Assembly (NCBI GenBank): GCA_949841465.1
Contig: CATKZW010000031.1
Span: 1 to 37,933 of the forward strand
Reading direction: 5' to 3'
Source: an uncultured Oscillospiraceae bacterium
GTDB taxonomy: Bacteria > Bacillota > Clostridia > Oscillospirales > Oscillospiraceae
DNA: 37,933 nucleotides
Below the pieces are notes generated by a model, which worked only from the letters and a program-made list of their open reading frames with translations, was not told the DNA's origin and searched no databases. A program made the translations under genes and the position numbers. Shown here piece by piece: positions 1 through 7,961 of this stretch (the first letter of the stretch is position 1; the number at the start of each line of letters is the position of its first letter).

Positions 1-135
1 CGGCGGGCGTGTCAGCCCAAGGTATCAAGTGTCAGGCCATTTACTCTCCCATTCTACAGCTTCAGCTTTGAGACGACAAAAGACACGGCTGGCTGCCGTG
101 CCTTTCACCGTAACTATATTGTAGGAGCGTTATCA
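1..135 (+). other. Upstream region of first gene, small hairpin
   Basis: The window starts in non-coding DNA. The only structure seen is a 6-bp hairpin, CACGGC (84-89) with GCCGTG (95-100), followed by CCTTTC. It could be a weak terminator of an off-window gene. A TATATT at 115-120 has no matching -35 box. The ribosome site of the next gene, TAGGAG, is at 122-127. Confidence 0.3.
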
Positions 136-522
136 ATGACGAGGAAAGAAGACATGGCCGCCCTGCGGGCGGACACCCGGGTGCACTATAACTGTGCTCA
201 GGCGGTGGTGGTCCCCTTTGCCCAGGACATGGGCATCACCCGGGAACAGGCTTACGACCTGGCGCTGAACTTCGGCGGCGGCATGGGCTGCGGAGCCACC
301 TGCGGGGCGCTGGTGGGGGCGCTGACGGCCCTGGGGGGACTGGGCCTGCCCCTGGAGATGCGGCTGGAGCTGATCCGGAAATTTCGCACGGAGAATGGAG
401 CCATCGACTGTGCCGCCCTGCTGAAAGCCGCCTTTGAGCGGGGCGAAGAGAAGAAGCCCCACTGCGACCGCATGGTGCGGCAGTGCGTGGATTTCGTCTG
501 CCAGGAAACGGGACTGGAATAA
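136..522 (+). CDS. C_GCAxxG_C_C family cysteine protein
   Basis: This is a 128-residue soluble protein with the cysteine layout of the C_GCAxxG_C_C family: an N-terminal NCAQAV, a glycine-rich GGGMGCGATCGALVGA near residues 37-52, an isolated Cys in the DCAAL region and a C-terminal HCDRMVRQCV. Members are small, often found in anaerobes, and are suspected of redox or metal binding, but no reaction has been established to my knowledge. The ATG at 136 is preceded by TAGGAG with 8-nt spacing. It ends 24 bp before tex and is probably cotranscribed with it. The family call rests on motif recognition; the function is unknown. Confidence 0.75.
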   Translation: MTRKEDMAALRADTRVHYNCAQAVVVPFAQDMGITREQAYDLALNFGGGMGCGATCGALVGALTALGGLGLPLEMRLELIRKFRTENGAIDCAALLKAAFERGEEKKPHCDRMVRQCVDFVCQETGLE

Positions 523-546
523 ACTTTTGATAACGAGGAGTTATAA

Positions 547-2706
547 ATGGAAACAATGATACAAATCTTAGCCCGGGAGCTGGACCGCCCGGAGCAGCAC
601 ATTGAGAACATCATCACCCTGCTGGACGAGGGCAACACCGTCCCCTTCATCGCCCGCTACCGCAAGGAGCTCCACGGGGCCATGGACGACCAGCTGATCC
701 GCCAGCTGGCGGACCGTTTGCAGTACCTGCGCAATCTCCAGGACCGCCGGGACGAGGTGAAGCAGTCCATTGAGAACCAGGGCAAGCTGACGGAGGAGCT
801 GTCCGCCGCCATTGACGCGGCCTCCACCCTGGCGGAAGTGGAAGACCTTTACAGGCCCTATAAACAAAAGCGCCGCACCCGTGCCACCATGGCGAAGGAG
901 AAGGGGCTGGAGCCCCTGGCCGACCTGCTGTTTGCCCAGGGCGCGCCGATCCCTGACCCGCTGGCCGAGGCGGCAAAGTACATCGACCCGGAGAAAGGCG
1001 TGGAGACGGCGGAGGACGCCCTCCAAGGGGCCTCCGACATCGTGGCGGAGATTATCTCCGACGACGCCGACGTGCGGAAAATGCTCCGGGAGCTGTACTG
1101 GCGGCGGGCCAGCATCACCTCCAGGGCTGCGGCCAAGGAGCCGGAGGACAGCGTATACCGCCTCTACTATGAGTTTTCAAGCCTGCTGTCCAAAACCCAG
1201 GGGCATCAGGTGCTGGCCATGAACCGGGGGGAGCGGGAGGAAATCCTCAAGGTCTCGGTGGAGATGGACCGGGAAACCGCCCTGGTGGCCCTGCGCCGTA
1301 GGGTGGTGCCGGGCCGCGCGGCCATGGAGTTTGTGAAAGCCGCCGCAGAGGACGCTTACGACCGGCTCATCGCCCCCTCCCTGGAGCGGGAGGTGCGCTC
1401 CGAGCTGACGGACCAGGCCAATGAGGGGGCCATCGGCCAGTTCGCCCTGAATTTGAAGCCGCTGCTCATGCAGCCGCCGGTGAAGGGCTTCGTCACCATG
1501 GGGCTGGACCCCGGCTACCGCATGGGATGTAAAGTGGCTGTGGTTGACCCCACCGGCAAGGTGCTGGATACCACGGTGGTCTACCCCACCCACGGCGAGC
1601 GGGGGAAGAACGAGGCCATCGACAAGCTGGCCGTCCTCATCAAAAAGCACCATGTGGCCCACATCGCCATCGGCAACGGCACGGCCAGCCGGGAGACCGA
1701 GCAGATGGCGGTGGAGCTGATCCGCAAGGTGGGGGGCGGCGTGAGCTACGCCATCGTCAATGAGGCGGGGGCGTCGGTGTACTCCGCGTCCAAGCTGGCG
1801 GCGGAGGAGTTCCCGGAGTTCGACGTGAACCTGCGCTCCGCCGTGTCCATCGCCCGGCGGCTCCAGGACCCTCTGGCAGAGCTGGTGAAGATCGACCCCA
1901 AGTCCATCGGCGTGGGCCAGTACCAGCACGACATGCCCCAGGCCCGGCTGGGCGAGGCCCTGGACGGCGTGGTGGAGGACTGCGTCAACGCCGTGGGGGT
2001 GGACGTGAACACCGCCTCCGCACCGCTGCTCACCCGGGTGGCGGGGCTGAACGGCACCACGGCCAAAAACATCGTGAAATACCGGGAGGAGAACGGGCCC
2101 TTCACCACCCGGAAACAGATTCTAAAGGTGCCCAAGCTGGGGCCGAAGGCCTTTGAGCAGTCCGCGGGCTTCCTGCGGGTGCCGGAGAGCAAGTCGCCGC
2201 TGGACAACACTGCCGTCCACCCGGAGAGCTATCAGGCGGCGGAAAAGCTGCTGGTCCTGTGCGGCCACGACATGGCGGACGTGAAGGAGGGGAAGCTGGG
2301 GGACCTGAAAAGCCGGCTGGCCGCCTATGGCGAGGACAAGGCGGCCTCTGAGTGCGGCGTGGGCGTGCCCACCCTGCTGGACGTGGCGGCGGAGCTGGTC
2401 AAGCCGGGCCGCGACCCCCGGGATGAGCTGCCCGCCCCCGTGCTGCGCACCGACGTGCTGGATATGAAGGATCTGAAGCCGGGCATGGAGCTGAAGGGCA
2501 CCGTCCGCAACGTCATTGACTTTGGGGCGTTTGTGGACATCGGCGTCCACCAGGACGGGCTGGTCCACATCAGCCAGATCTGCGACCGTTTCATTAAGCA
2601 CCCCTCTGAGGTGCTCAGCGTGGGAGACGTGGTGACGGTGTGGGTGAAGGAAGTGGACGAGAGGAAAAAACGGATTTCACTGACCATGCGCAGGGACAAG
2701 CTGTAA
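547..2706 (+). CDS. tex: Tex family S1 RNA-binding transcription accessory protein
   Basis: The 719-residue protein matches the usual length and layout of Tex. It has an N-terminal helical and helix-turn-helix region beginning LARELDRPEQHIENIITLLDEG, a YqgF/RNase H-like domain starting near residue 317 (GLDPGYRMGCKVAVVD), helix-hairpin-helix repeats around residues 490-540 (NTASAPLLTRVAGL, then FTTRKQILKVPKLGPKAFEQ), and a C-terminal S1 domain from about residue 647 (GTVRNVIDFGAFVDIGVHQDGLVHIS). Tex proteins bind RNA and influence transcription in the cytoplasm; the exact role differs between species. The start is supported by GAGGAG 6 nt upstream of the ATG. No key segment appears to be missing. 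Confidence 0.95.
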   Translation: METMIQILARELDRPEQHIENIITLLDEGNTVPFIARYRKELHGAMDDQLIRQLADRLQYLRNLQDRRDEVKQSIENQGKLTEELSAAIDAASTLAEVEDLYRPYKQKRRTRATMAKEKGLEPLADLLFAQGAPIPDPLAEAAKYIDPEKGVETAEDALQGASDIVAEIISDDADVRKMLRELYWRRASITSRAAAKEPEDSVYRLYYEFSSLLSKTQGHQVLAMNRGEREEILKVSVEMDRETALVALRRRVVPGRAAMEFVKAAAEDAYDRLIAPSLEREVRSELTDQANEGAIGQFALNLKPLLMQPPVKGFVTMGLDPGYRMGCKVAVVDPTGKVLDTTVVYPTHGERGKNEAIDKLAVLIKKHHVAHIAIGNGTASRETEQMAVELIRKVGGGVSYAIVNEAGASVYSASKLAAEEFPEFDVNLRSAVSIARRLQDPLAELVKIDPKSIGVGQYQHDMPQARLGEALDGVVEDCVNAVGVDVNTASAPLLTRVAGLNGTTAKNIVKYREENGPFTTRKQILKVPKLGPKAFEQSAGFLRVPESKSPLDNTAVHPESYQAAEKLLVLCGHDMADVKEGKLGDLKSRLAAYGEDKAASECGVGVPTLLDVAAELVKPGRDPRDELPAPVLRTDVLDMKDLKPGMELKGTVRNVIDFGAFVDIGVHQDGLVHISQICDRFIKHPSEVLSVGDVVTVWVKEVDERKKRISLTMRRDKL

Positions 2707-2811
2707 CGGAAAGACACTGGATCGTAACAGTTTTGAGGCCGGATTGTAAACGTCCGGTAACGACTTTTCCCCGGCCCGGCGTGTAGAATAGGGAGAAAGG
2801 AGTGAGCTGCT

Positions 2812-4176
2812 ATGAGACAAAAACTGACCTGCCTGCTGCTGTCCGGGGCGCTGGCCCTGGGCCTCGCCGCCTGCGCCGCCGGGGAAGAAGCCCCCGGTCA
2901 AACCACCTCCCAGCCTGCGGAGACGAGCGCACCCTCCCAGCCTGCGGAAAGCATTCCGCCCTCCCAGCCAGTGGAGACGGTCCCGCCCTCTGAGGCGACC
3001 AGTCTGCGGCCGGAGCCCTCCGGCCCGCCCGCGTTGGAGGAGGACCTGCCCCAGCGGGACTACCAGCCCTGGCAGGTGGGGTACATGGATTTTCTCACCG
3101 CCCTGGCCCAGGCGGAGCTGGACACCCGAGAGGCTGAGGCGGCCTATGCGGGCCTGGCGGTGGACCAGCGGAAAATCTATTGCATGGACGCGGGGGAAGA
3201 ACTGGGCATGATCCAGGTGATGGCTATGGGCAGCGAATACTATTACCTCTACGACGTGGACAAGGACGGCGTGCCCGAGCTGTTCGTCCAGTACGGCTAC
3301 TGCGAGGCGGCCTTTACCACTCAGTGCTACACATACCGGGACGGGCAGGTGGTGTGCATCGGCGAGTTTGACATGGGCCACAGCGCCCTGTACACCTACC
3401 CGGACAAGAGCGCCGTCCTGCGCAGCGAGGGTCACATGGGCTATAGCGAAGTCTATGAGTACCCCATGGAGGACGGCGTGCTCACCGAGGAGCGGGTGCT
3501 GTTTACCGAGGAGGACGTGAGGGATTACACCCCGACGGACGAAATTGTCCCCGGCGCGGAACCCATCCGCTGGCTCTACACCCGGCGAGGGGAGGATGAC
3601 CAGTCCTACTGGACGGGCCGCGCCCCCTATTCGGCGGGCAAGGCGCTGCTGCTGCCCATCTGTGACTGGGGCGTGGGCCGCCCCGCCACGGGGAACTCAT
3701 CTGAAACGGCCCGGACGGCCATCCTGGCGGCGCTGAGGGGAGAAGGGGAGGTCTACGGAGCCTCCGGGGACCACTTCAACGGCGATGTGGGCCCCATGCC
3801 CTGGGAGGAGTACGTCCAGACGGTCACGGCGGTTCCCAACGCCCAGGTTACGGCCAATGTCACAGCCCACTTCTGGCTGGACATGAACGGCGATGGGCAG
3901 GAGGAGTGCGTCCTTCATCTGGAATCTGAAGTGCAGCGGAGCGAGGAAACCTGGTCGGGGGAGGACATGGTGATGCTCAGCGAGCAGGACGGCGTGGTAT
4001 ACGCCTACTGCTTCGACTTCTATGATCGGGACAGCATTCGCACCGACGGCACGATTCAAGAGTATGACGGCAGGCTTGCCCTGTCTTTCTGGAAGGACCA
4101 GTGCTATGAGTACTACGTTGAGGCAGATGGCTCCGCCCCGGCGGTGAAGTGGGTGGACGGCCCCCCAGCGGGCTGA
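2812..4176 (+). CDS. Lipoprotein with DxDxDG calcium-loop-like motifs
   Basis: This 454-residue protein begins with a lipoprotein signal ending in LAAC (lipid-modified Cys21). A low-complexity Pro/Ser/Glu linker of about 30 residues follows, with three imperfect copies of QPxExxxPS, typical of a stalk spanning the cell wall. The body carries two DxDxDG-type loops, DVDKDGVPELFVQYGY near residue 147 and LDMNGDGQEECVLHLE near residue 358, each followed by a beta-strand, as in VCBS/FG-GAP or dockerin-like calcium loops. AAGGAG lies at 2797-2802 before the ATG. I recognise no named family and no catalytic motif. It is probably an extracellular membrane-anchored protein. Confidence 0.8.
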   Translation: MRQKLTCLLLSGALALGLAACAAGEEAPGQTTSQPAETSAPSQPAESIPPSQPVETVPPSEATSLRPEPSGPPALEEDLPQRDYQPWQVGYMDFLTALAQAELDTREAEAAYAGLAVDQRKIYCMDAGEELGMIQVMAMGSEYYYLYDVDKDGVPELFVQYGYCEAAFTTQCYTYRDGQVVCIGEFDMGHSALYTYPDKSAVLRSEGHMGYSEVYEYPMEDGVLTEERVLFTEEDVRDYTPTDEIVPGAEPIRWLYTRRGEDDQSYWTGRAPYSAGKALLLPICDWGVGRPATGNSSETARTAILAALRGEGEVYGASGDHFNGDVGPMPWEEYVQTVTAVPNAQVTANVTAHFWLDMNGDGQEECVLHLESEVQRSEETWSGEDMVMLSEQDGVVYAYCFDFYDRDSIRTDGTIQEYDGRLALSFWKDQCYEYYVEADGSAPAVKWVDGPPAG

Positions 4177-4202
4177 AATTTCAAGAAAGTTGAAAAAAAC
4201 CC

Positions 4203-4233
4203 TTGACTGTCTACCAGCTTGACAGGTTAGCAT
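4203..4233 (+). promoter_or_regulatory. MerR-type promoter with 19-bp spacer and dyad
   Basis: TTGACT (4203-4208) and TAGCAT (4228-4233) are separated by 19 bp, the overlong spacing typical of promoters activated by MerR proteins. Between them lies a dyad, CTGTC (4207-4211) and GACAG (4221-4225), in the place where MerR dimers bind. The regulator gene starts 21 bp downstream, so autoregulation is the simplest reading. Confidence 0.65.
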
Positions 4234-4253
4234 AACCCTTGGGAGGTGGCTGT

Positions 4254-5777
4254 ATGACCATCAAGGAGTTAGAAAACAGGACGGGCATGACCCGCGCCAA
4301 CATCCGCTTTTACGAGGGGGAGGGCCTGCTGTCGCCCAAGCGGCTGGACAACGGCTACCGGGATTACTCGGAGGAGGACGCCCGGACGCTGGAGAAGATC
4401 AAACTGCTGCGGCAGCTGCAATTGGATATCGACACCATCCGCAAGGTCCAGCAGGGGGCGCTGACCCTGGAGCAGGCGCTGTTTACCCAGCTCACCAGGC
4501 TGGAGGGGGATAGGTCGGTCATCGAGCGGGCGGCGGCGGTGTGCCGGGAGCTGGAGCAGAGCGGGGTGGAATACGCCGCCCTGGACCCCCAGCCTTGGCT
4601 GAAACAGATAGAGGAGCCCCAGCGGCCCGTCCTGCCGGAGCCGACCTCCGCTTCGCTGGAGGATGCGGAAGAGGAGAGATGGGACGGCGAGCCCCGGGCC
4701 TGTTACTGCCCCTGGCAGCGCCTCTTTGCCCGGTCGCTGGACATGGCGCTGTACGACACGGTCCTCAATCTGGCGTGGCTGATCGCGTTCCGGGACCAGA
4801 GCCTGATCCGCATCCAGACGGTCCCCTTCGCCGATATCCTTTGGAGTATGGGGCTGCTGGCCCTCGCCCTGGCGCTGGAGCCGCTGTGGCTGCACTTCTG
4901 GGGCTGGACGCCGGGGAAGTGGCTGTTCGGGCTGAAGCTGCGGGACGAGGACGGGACCAGGCTGTCCCTGGCCCAGGGCTGGGAGCGCAGCCGCCGGGTG
5001 GCCTGGGAGGGCTGCGGCTGGAACATCCCCCTCTGGAACCTATGGCGGATGTGGCAGGGCCGGACGGCGGGCCTGGAGGGCCAGGACTGCCCCTGGGATT
5101 ACGAGGAGGGCTACCGCTACGCCAAGGTGGAGCGGCGGATGAGCGGCTGGATGTTTGTGGCCGCGCGGGTGCTGCTGGGCGCGGCGCTGTTTGCGGCCCT
5201 GTTGTGGAGCACGCTGCCCCCCTGCCGGGGGGCGCTGACGGTGGAGAAATTTGCCAGGAACTATAACCATTTCAGGTCCCAGATTATGCGGGACGACGCG
5301 CTCCCCCGAATGGAGGCGGACGGCCGCTGGGCGGAGCGGGCGGACGGCTATGGGCAGGACGTCACGGTGCAGACCAAGGTGGACGGGGTGTGGATTGAGC
5401 TGGATGCGTCCATCTGGGACGAGCCGGAATTCACGGTGGAGGATGGCTGCGTCAAGGCGGTGACCCTGCGGGTGACGGGGGGCTGTCTCGACGGGGTCCC
5501 ATCCATTCAGCGGGAGATGCTGGCGGTGCTGGCCCTGTCCGGGGCCACGGAGCATTGGAGCCTGCTGAACCCCGATGTGGACGGCTGGCTGGAGGCGGCA
5601 GTGAAAGCCCTGAGCCAGCCCGGGGGCGGAGAGGTCCAGGAGCGGGGCCTTCTGGTAACCCGGCGGGAGGAGATATCGGGCTACCAGGAAACGGGGACGG
5701 AGATATACTGGTCCCTGATCCCCATTGTGGGAGAGGAACAGCACTACGAGCGGGTGGTCACCATCTCGCTGGAATAA
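4254..5777 (+). CDS. MerR family regulator fused to RDD membrane domain
   Basis: The protein has about 507 residues. Residues 1-110 form a MerR winged-helix domain (MTIKELENRTGMTRANIRFY, then EGLLSPKRLDNGYRDYSEED) with a dimerisation helix. A linker leads to an RDD-like membrane region: RSLDMALYD near residue 161, a hydrophobic helix LWSMGLLALALALEPLWLHF near 199, the TPGKWLFGLKL segment near 220, and a last transmembrane helix near 300-320. The final 180 residues follow this helix and look globular and extracytoplasmic. The ATG at 4254 is preferred to the TTG at 4239 because GGGAGGTGG lies between them. This is a one-component membrane-bound regulator by architecture; its signal is unknown. 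Confidence 0.85.
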   Translation: MTIKELENRTGMTRANIRFYEGEGLLSPKRLDNGYRDYSEEDARTLEKIKLLRQLQLDIDTIRKVQQGALTLEQALFTQLTRLEGDRSVIERAAAVCRELEQSGVEYAALDPQPWLKQIEEPQRPVLPEPTSASLEDAEEERWDGEPRACYCPWQRLFARSLDMALYDTVLNLAWLIAFRDQSLIRIQTVPFADILWSMGLLALALALEPLWLHFWGWTPGKWLFGLKLRDEDGTRLSLAQGWERSRRVAWEGCGWNIPLWNLWRMWQGRTAGLEGQDCPWDYEEGYRYAKVERRMSGWMFVAARVLLGAALFAALLWSTLPPCRGALTVEKFARNYNHFRSQIMRDDALPRMEADGRWAERADGYGQDVTVQTKVDGVWIELDASIWDEPEFTVEDGCVKAVTLRVTGGCLDGVPSIQREMLAVLALSGATEHWSLLNPDVDGWLEAAVKALSQPGGGEVQERGLLVTRREEISGYQETGTEIYWSLIPIVGEEQHYERVVTISLE

Positions 5778-5793
5778 AAAGGAGGGGCCTGAC

Positions 5794-6627
5794 ATGGCCG
5801 GGAAGCTCTATTTGGTGCCCACCCCCATCGGCAACCTGGGGGATATCAGCCGCAGGGCGGCGGAGACCCTGGCGGCGGCAGATTTTATCGCCGCCGAGGA
5901 CACCCGTGTGACGGTGAAGCTGCTCAACCACCTGGAGCTGAAAAAGCCCATGGTGACCTACCACCGCCACAACTGCGGCACGGCGGGTCCCGCCATCCTG
6001 CGGCGGCTGGAGGCGGGGGAGACCTGCGCCCTGGTCACCGACGCGGGCACCCCGGCCATCTCAGACCCAGGTGAGGACCTGGTGGCCCTTTGTGCCGCTC
6101 AGGGGGCCGAGGTGGAGGCCATCCCCGGTCCCTGCGCCCTGACGGTGGCGCTGTCCGTGTCCGGGCTGCCCACGGGACGGTTCACCTTCGAGGGTTTTCT
6201 GCCGCTAAATAAGAAGAACCGCCGGGCCCAGCTGGACAGCCTGCGGGCGGAGGAGCGCACCATGATCTTCTACGAGGCTCCTCACAAGCTGCGCTCCACC
6301 TTGGAGGACCTGGCGGACGTCTTCGGCCCGGACCGCCCCATGGCAGTGTGCCGGGAGCTGACCAAGCTCCACGAGGAGGTTCTGCGGCTGACCATTGGGG
6401 AGGCCCAGGCCCGCTACGCCGCCCAGGAGCCCAGAGGAGAGTTTGTGCTGGTGGTGGCGGGCCGTCCGCCCCAGCTGGAGGAGGCCGACGGCCAGGGCGC
6501 GCTGGCCCGGGCGGAGCAGCTGCGCCGGGAGGGGCTGTCGCTGAAGGACGCGGCGGCCCGGGCGGCGGAGGAGTTCGGCGTAACGAAGCGGACGCTGTAT
6601 AATCCGATGCTGGATCAAGAGAGCTAA
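5794..6627 (+). CDS. rsmI: 16S rRNA (cytidine(1402)-2'-O)-methyltransferase RsmI
   Basis: The product has 277 residues, the normal length of RsmI, which uses S-adenosylmethionine to methylate the 2'-hydroxyl of C1402 in 16S rRNA. The tetrapyrrole-methylase fold is clear: an N-terminal LYLVPTPIGNLGDIS, AEDTRVTVKLLNH, LVTDAGTPAISDPG, then IPGPCALTVALSVSGLPT and FEGFLP, and FYEAPHKLRSTLEDL. The C-terminal helical tail ends in a small helix-turn-helix-like segment (SLKDAAARAAEEFGVTKRTL). The start at 5794 is chosen over upstream codons because AAAGGAGGGG lies just before it and the earlier codons overlap the MerR-RDD gene, which ends 16 bp upstream. Confidence 0.95.
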   Translation: MAGKLYLVPTPIGNLGDISRRAAETLAAADFIAAEDTRVTVKLLNHLELKKPMVTYHRHNCGTAGPAILRRLEAGETCALVTDAGTPAISDPGEDLVALCAAQGAEVEAIPGPCALTVALSVSGLPTGRFTFEGFLPLNKKNRRAQLDSLRAEERTMIFYEAPHKLRSTLEDLADVFGPDRPMAVCRELTKLHEEVLRLTIGEAQARYAAQEPRGEFVLVVAGRPPQLEEADGQGALARAEQLRREGLSLKDAAARAAEEFGVTKRTLYNPMLDQES

Positions 6628-6632
6628 ACGGC

Positions 6633-6667
6633 GGGGCGGACGGCTGCCTGAGACAGCCGTCCGCCCC
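6633..6667 (+). terminator. Strong hairpin after rsmI
   Basis: A perfect 14-bp stem, GGGGCGGACGGCTG (6633-6646) with its complement (6654-6667) and a 7-nt loop, begins five bases after the rsmI stop. It has no T-run, so it may act as a terminator with help or as a 3' stabiliser. Confidence 0.6.
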
Positions 6668-6715
6668 TGACCTGTTTGGAAGGCGGGGGGCGGAATTTCC
6701 CGCGGCAGTGCCCCC

Positions 6716-6763
6716 GGTATGGAAAAGTACGCGGGTTTTCCATACCAACACTTTCCTGTGTTG
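6716..6763. repeat. Two adjacent perfect inverted repeats
   Basis: GGTATGGAAAA (6716-6726) pairs perfectly with 6736-6746 across a 9-nt loop, and CAACAC (6746-6751) pairs with GTGTTG (6758-6763). The pair sits in the convergent gap between rsmI and abrB. Their role is unknown; a 3' RNA structure or a protein site are both possible. Confidence 0.5.
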
Positions 6764-6835
6764 CCAACAGCTGGAAATGATAACAAAACGTATAACAAAT
6801 ATGGAAAATGTTGGAGGGAGAATTTCCTGCGAAAC

Positions 6836-6876
6836 TTGTCGAAAAAGTGAAAATAGATAAAAATTTTTTTCGACAA
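6836..6876. promoter_or_regulatory. Inverted pair of perfect Spo0A-box matches
   Basis: An 11-bp perfect inverted repeat, TTGTCGAAAAA (6836-6846) and its complement (6866-6876), contains TGTCGAA on each strand. TGTCGAA is the core of the Spo0A box. The right arm abuts the T-tract of the abrB terminator, so part of the symmetry could be shared with that element. No promoter was found beside it. Confidence 0.35.
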
Positions 6877-6902
6877 AAAAGCCGCCAATCCTGGCGGCTT
6901 TT
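6875..6902 (-). terminator. Intrinsic terminator of abrB
   Basis: GCCGCCA (6881-6887) pairs with TGGCGGC (6892-6898) around a 4-nt loop. Read on the minus strand the stem is followed by six T (6880-6875). A shorter T-run on the other strand may give weak stopping of plus-strand transcripts. Confidence 0.8.
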
Positions 6903-6922
6903 CCTACAGCTATGGTGGGGAA

Positions 6923-7165
6923 CTATTTGCTGCCCAGGTCTTTCAGACAGCTCGTGCAGATGTTTTTCCCCTTGAATGACGTAATCTCTCTGGAATCCCC
7001 GCAGAAAATGCAGGCAGGCTGATACTTGTTCAGGATAATTGACGGCCCGTCCACATAGATTTCCAGGGGGTCGCGCTCTGCGATGTCCAGGGTGCGGCGC
7101 AGCTCGATCGGCAGTACGATACGCCCCAGCTCATCGACTTTTCGAACGATTCCGGTTGCTTTCAT
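6923..7165 (-). CDS. abrB: AbrB family transition-state regulator
   Basis: The 80-residue protein opens with the AbrB DNA-binding swapped-hairpin domain (MKATGIVRKVDELGRIVLPIELRRTL, then DPLEIYVDGPSIILNKY). It ends with a CIFCG...ICTSC pair of CxxC motifs that can bind zinc. This second part replaces the C-terminal domain of Bacillus AbrB and is usual in clostridial AbrB proteins. AbrB-type proteins repress post-exponential genes and are themselves under Spo0A control in Bacillus. AAGGAGG lies upstream of the ATG, and a near-ideal promoter lies further up. The position next to spmAB and the Spo0A-box matches nearby fit a role in sporulation control, but this is inference. Confidence 0.9.
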   Translation of the reverse strand: MKATGIVRKVDELGRIVLPIELRRTLDIAERDPLEIYVDGPSIILNKYQPACIFCGDSREITSFKGKNICTSCLKDLGSK

Positions 7166-7223
7166 TTGCGGTGTCCTCCTTGCGCCTTTGCAAAAATTTT
7201 TTTACATCTTATACGTCGTTCTT

Positions 7224-7251
7224 ATTATAACATATCGTATAATTTTGTCAA
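7224..7251 (-). promoter_or_regulatory. Consensus vegetative promoter of abrB
   Basis: On the minus strand TTGACA (7251-7246) and TATAAT (7229-7224) are both perfect sigma-A hexamers with 16-bp spacing, in a very AT-rich stretch about 60 bp before the abrB ATG. Confidence 0.85.
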
Positions 7252-7274
7252 TCAAAAAATTGGGGAAAAAGCGT

Positions 7275-7305
7275 AAATATTGGGATTGCTGTCGAATCAT
7301 ACCAC
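7275..7305 (+). promoter_or_regulatory. Possible sigma-E-like promoter and Spo0A box for spmAB
   Basis: AAATATT (7275-7281) and CATACCAC (7298-7305), 16 bp apart, resemble sigma-E -35 and -10 elements; the spacing is slightly long. TGTCGAA (7290-7296), a perfect Spo0A-box core, lies between them. In Bacillus subtilis spmA and spmB are expressed in the mother cell under sigma-E. The match is suggestive only. Confidence 0.35.
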
Positions 7306-7381
7306 GGTGGCCTGATTTTGGGACATGATTTTGTCCGCTCCGCCGTATATATGGTAGGACAAACAAAGGGGGGACCGATAT

Positions 7382-7957
7382 ATGGCGATGTCGCTGATCT
7401 GGACGGCAATGGTGGGCGCGGCCATTCTCTGTGGTCTGGCCACAGGGAACGGCCCGGCGGTGGCCCGGGGGGCGCTGGACGGCGCCGCTGCGGGGGTGGA
7501 GCTGTGCCTGTCCATGATGGGGGTGCTGTGCCTGTGGATGGGTGTGATGGAAGTGATGGAGCGCTCGGGGCTGGCCGGGGGGCTGTCCAAGCTGCTGAGA
7601 CCCGCCATCAAGCGGCTGTACCCGGACTTCGCCGGGACCCCAAAGGTTATGGACGCGGTGAGCGCCAACCTGTCCGCCAACCTGCTGGGCCTGGGCAACG
7701 CTGCCACCCCCCTGGGACTGGAGGCCGCCCGGCTGATGGCGGAGCGCACCCCCGGGGTGGCGTCAGACGGCCTTTGCATGCTGGTGGTGTGCAACACGGC
7801 CTCCCTCCAGCTCATCCCCACCACAGTGGCCAGCCTGCGCTCGGCGGCGGGGAGCGCCAACCCCTTCGACATCCTGCCCGCGGTGTGGCTGGCGTCCGCC
7901 GTGTCCGTTGTGGTGGGAGTCACAGCGGCGAAGCTGTTCGCCCGCTTTTGGAGGTGA
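7382..7957 (+). CDS. spmA: Spore maturation protein A
   Basis: The 191-residue membrane protein matches SpmA of the nucleoside-recognition/Gate family. Several hydrophobic helices are visible, with the conserved stretches LCLWMGVMEVMERSGLAG, LLRPAIKRLYPDF, the NLSANLLGLGNAATPLGLEA motif near residues 98-117, and LCMLVVCNTASLQLIPTTVA near 135. SpmA and SpmB are needed for spore core dehydration in Bacillus and Clostridium. A G-rich ribosome site precedes the ATG. The gene is followed 4 bp later by spmB, so the two are translationally close and surely one operon. Confidence 0.93.
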   Translation: MAMSLIWTAMVGAAILCGLATGNGPAVARGALDGAAAGVELCLSMMGVLCLWMGVMEVMERSGLAGGLSKLLRPAIKRLYPDFAGTPKVMDAVSANLSANLLGLGNAATPLGLEAARLMAERTPGVASDGLCMLVVCNTASLQLIPTTVASLRSAAGSANPFDILPAVWLASAVSVVVGVTAAKLFARFWR

Positions 7958-7961
7958 GGGG

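Noticed and set aside
2725..2790. ECF-sigma-like GTAAC/CGT elements before the first lipoprotein gene
   Set aside because: Two GTAAC-like blocks exist but spacing to CGT is not consistent, and TAGAAT at 2785 has no good -35 partner; no promoter could be called.
7865..7871. TTCGACA heptamers inside spmA, the ABC gene, pheT and polA as Spo0A boxes
   Set aside because: They fall in coding DNA, where TTC GAC encodes Phe-Asp, and occur at about chance level.
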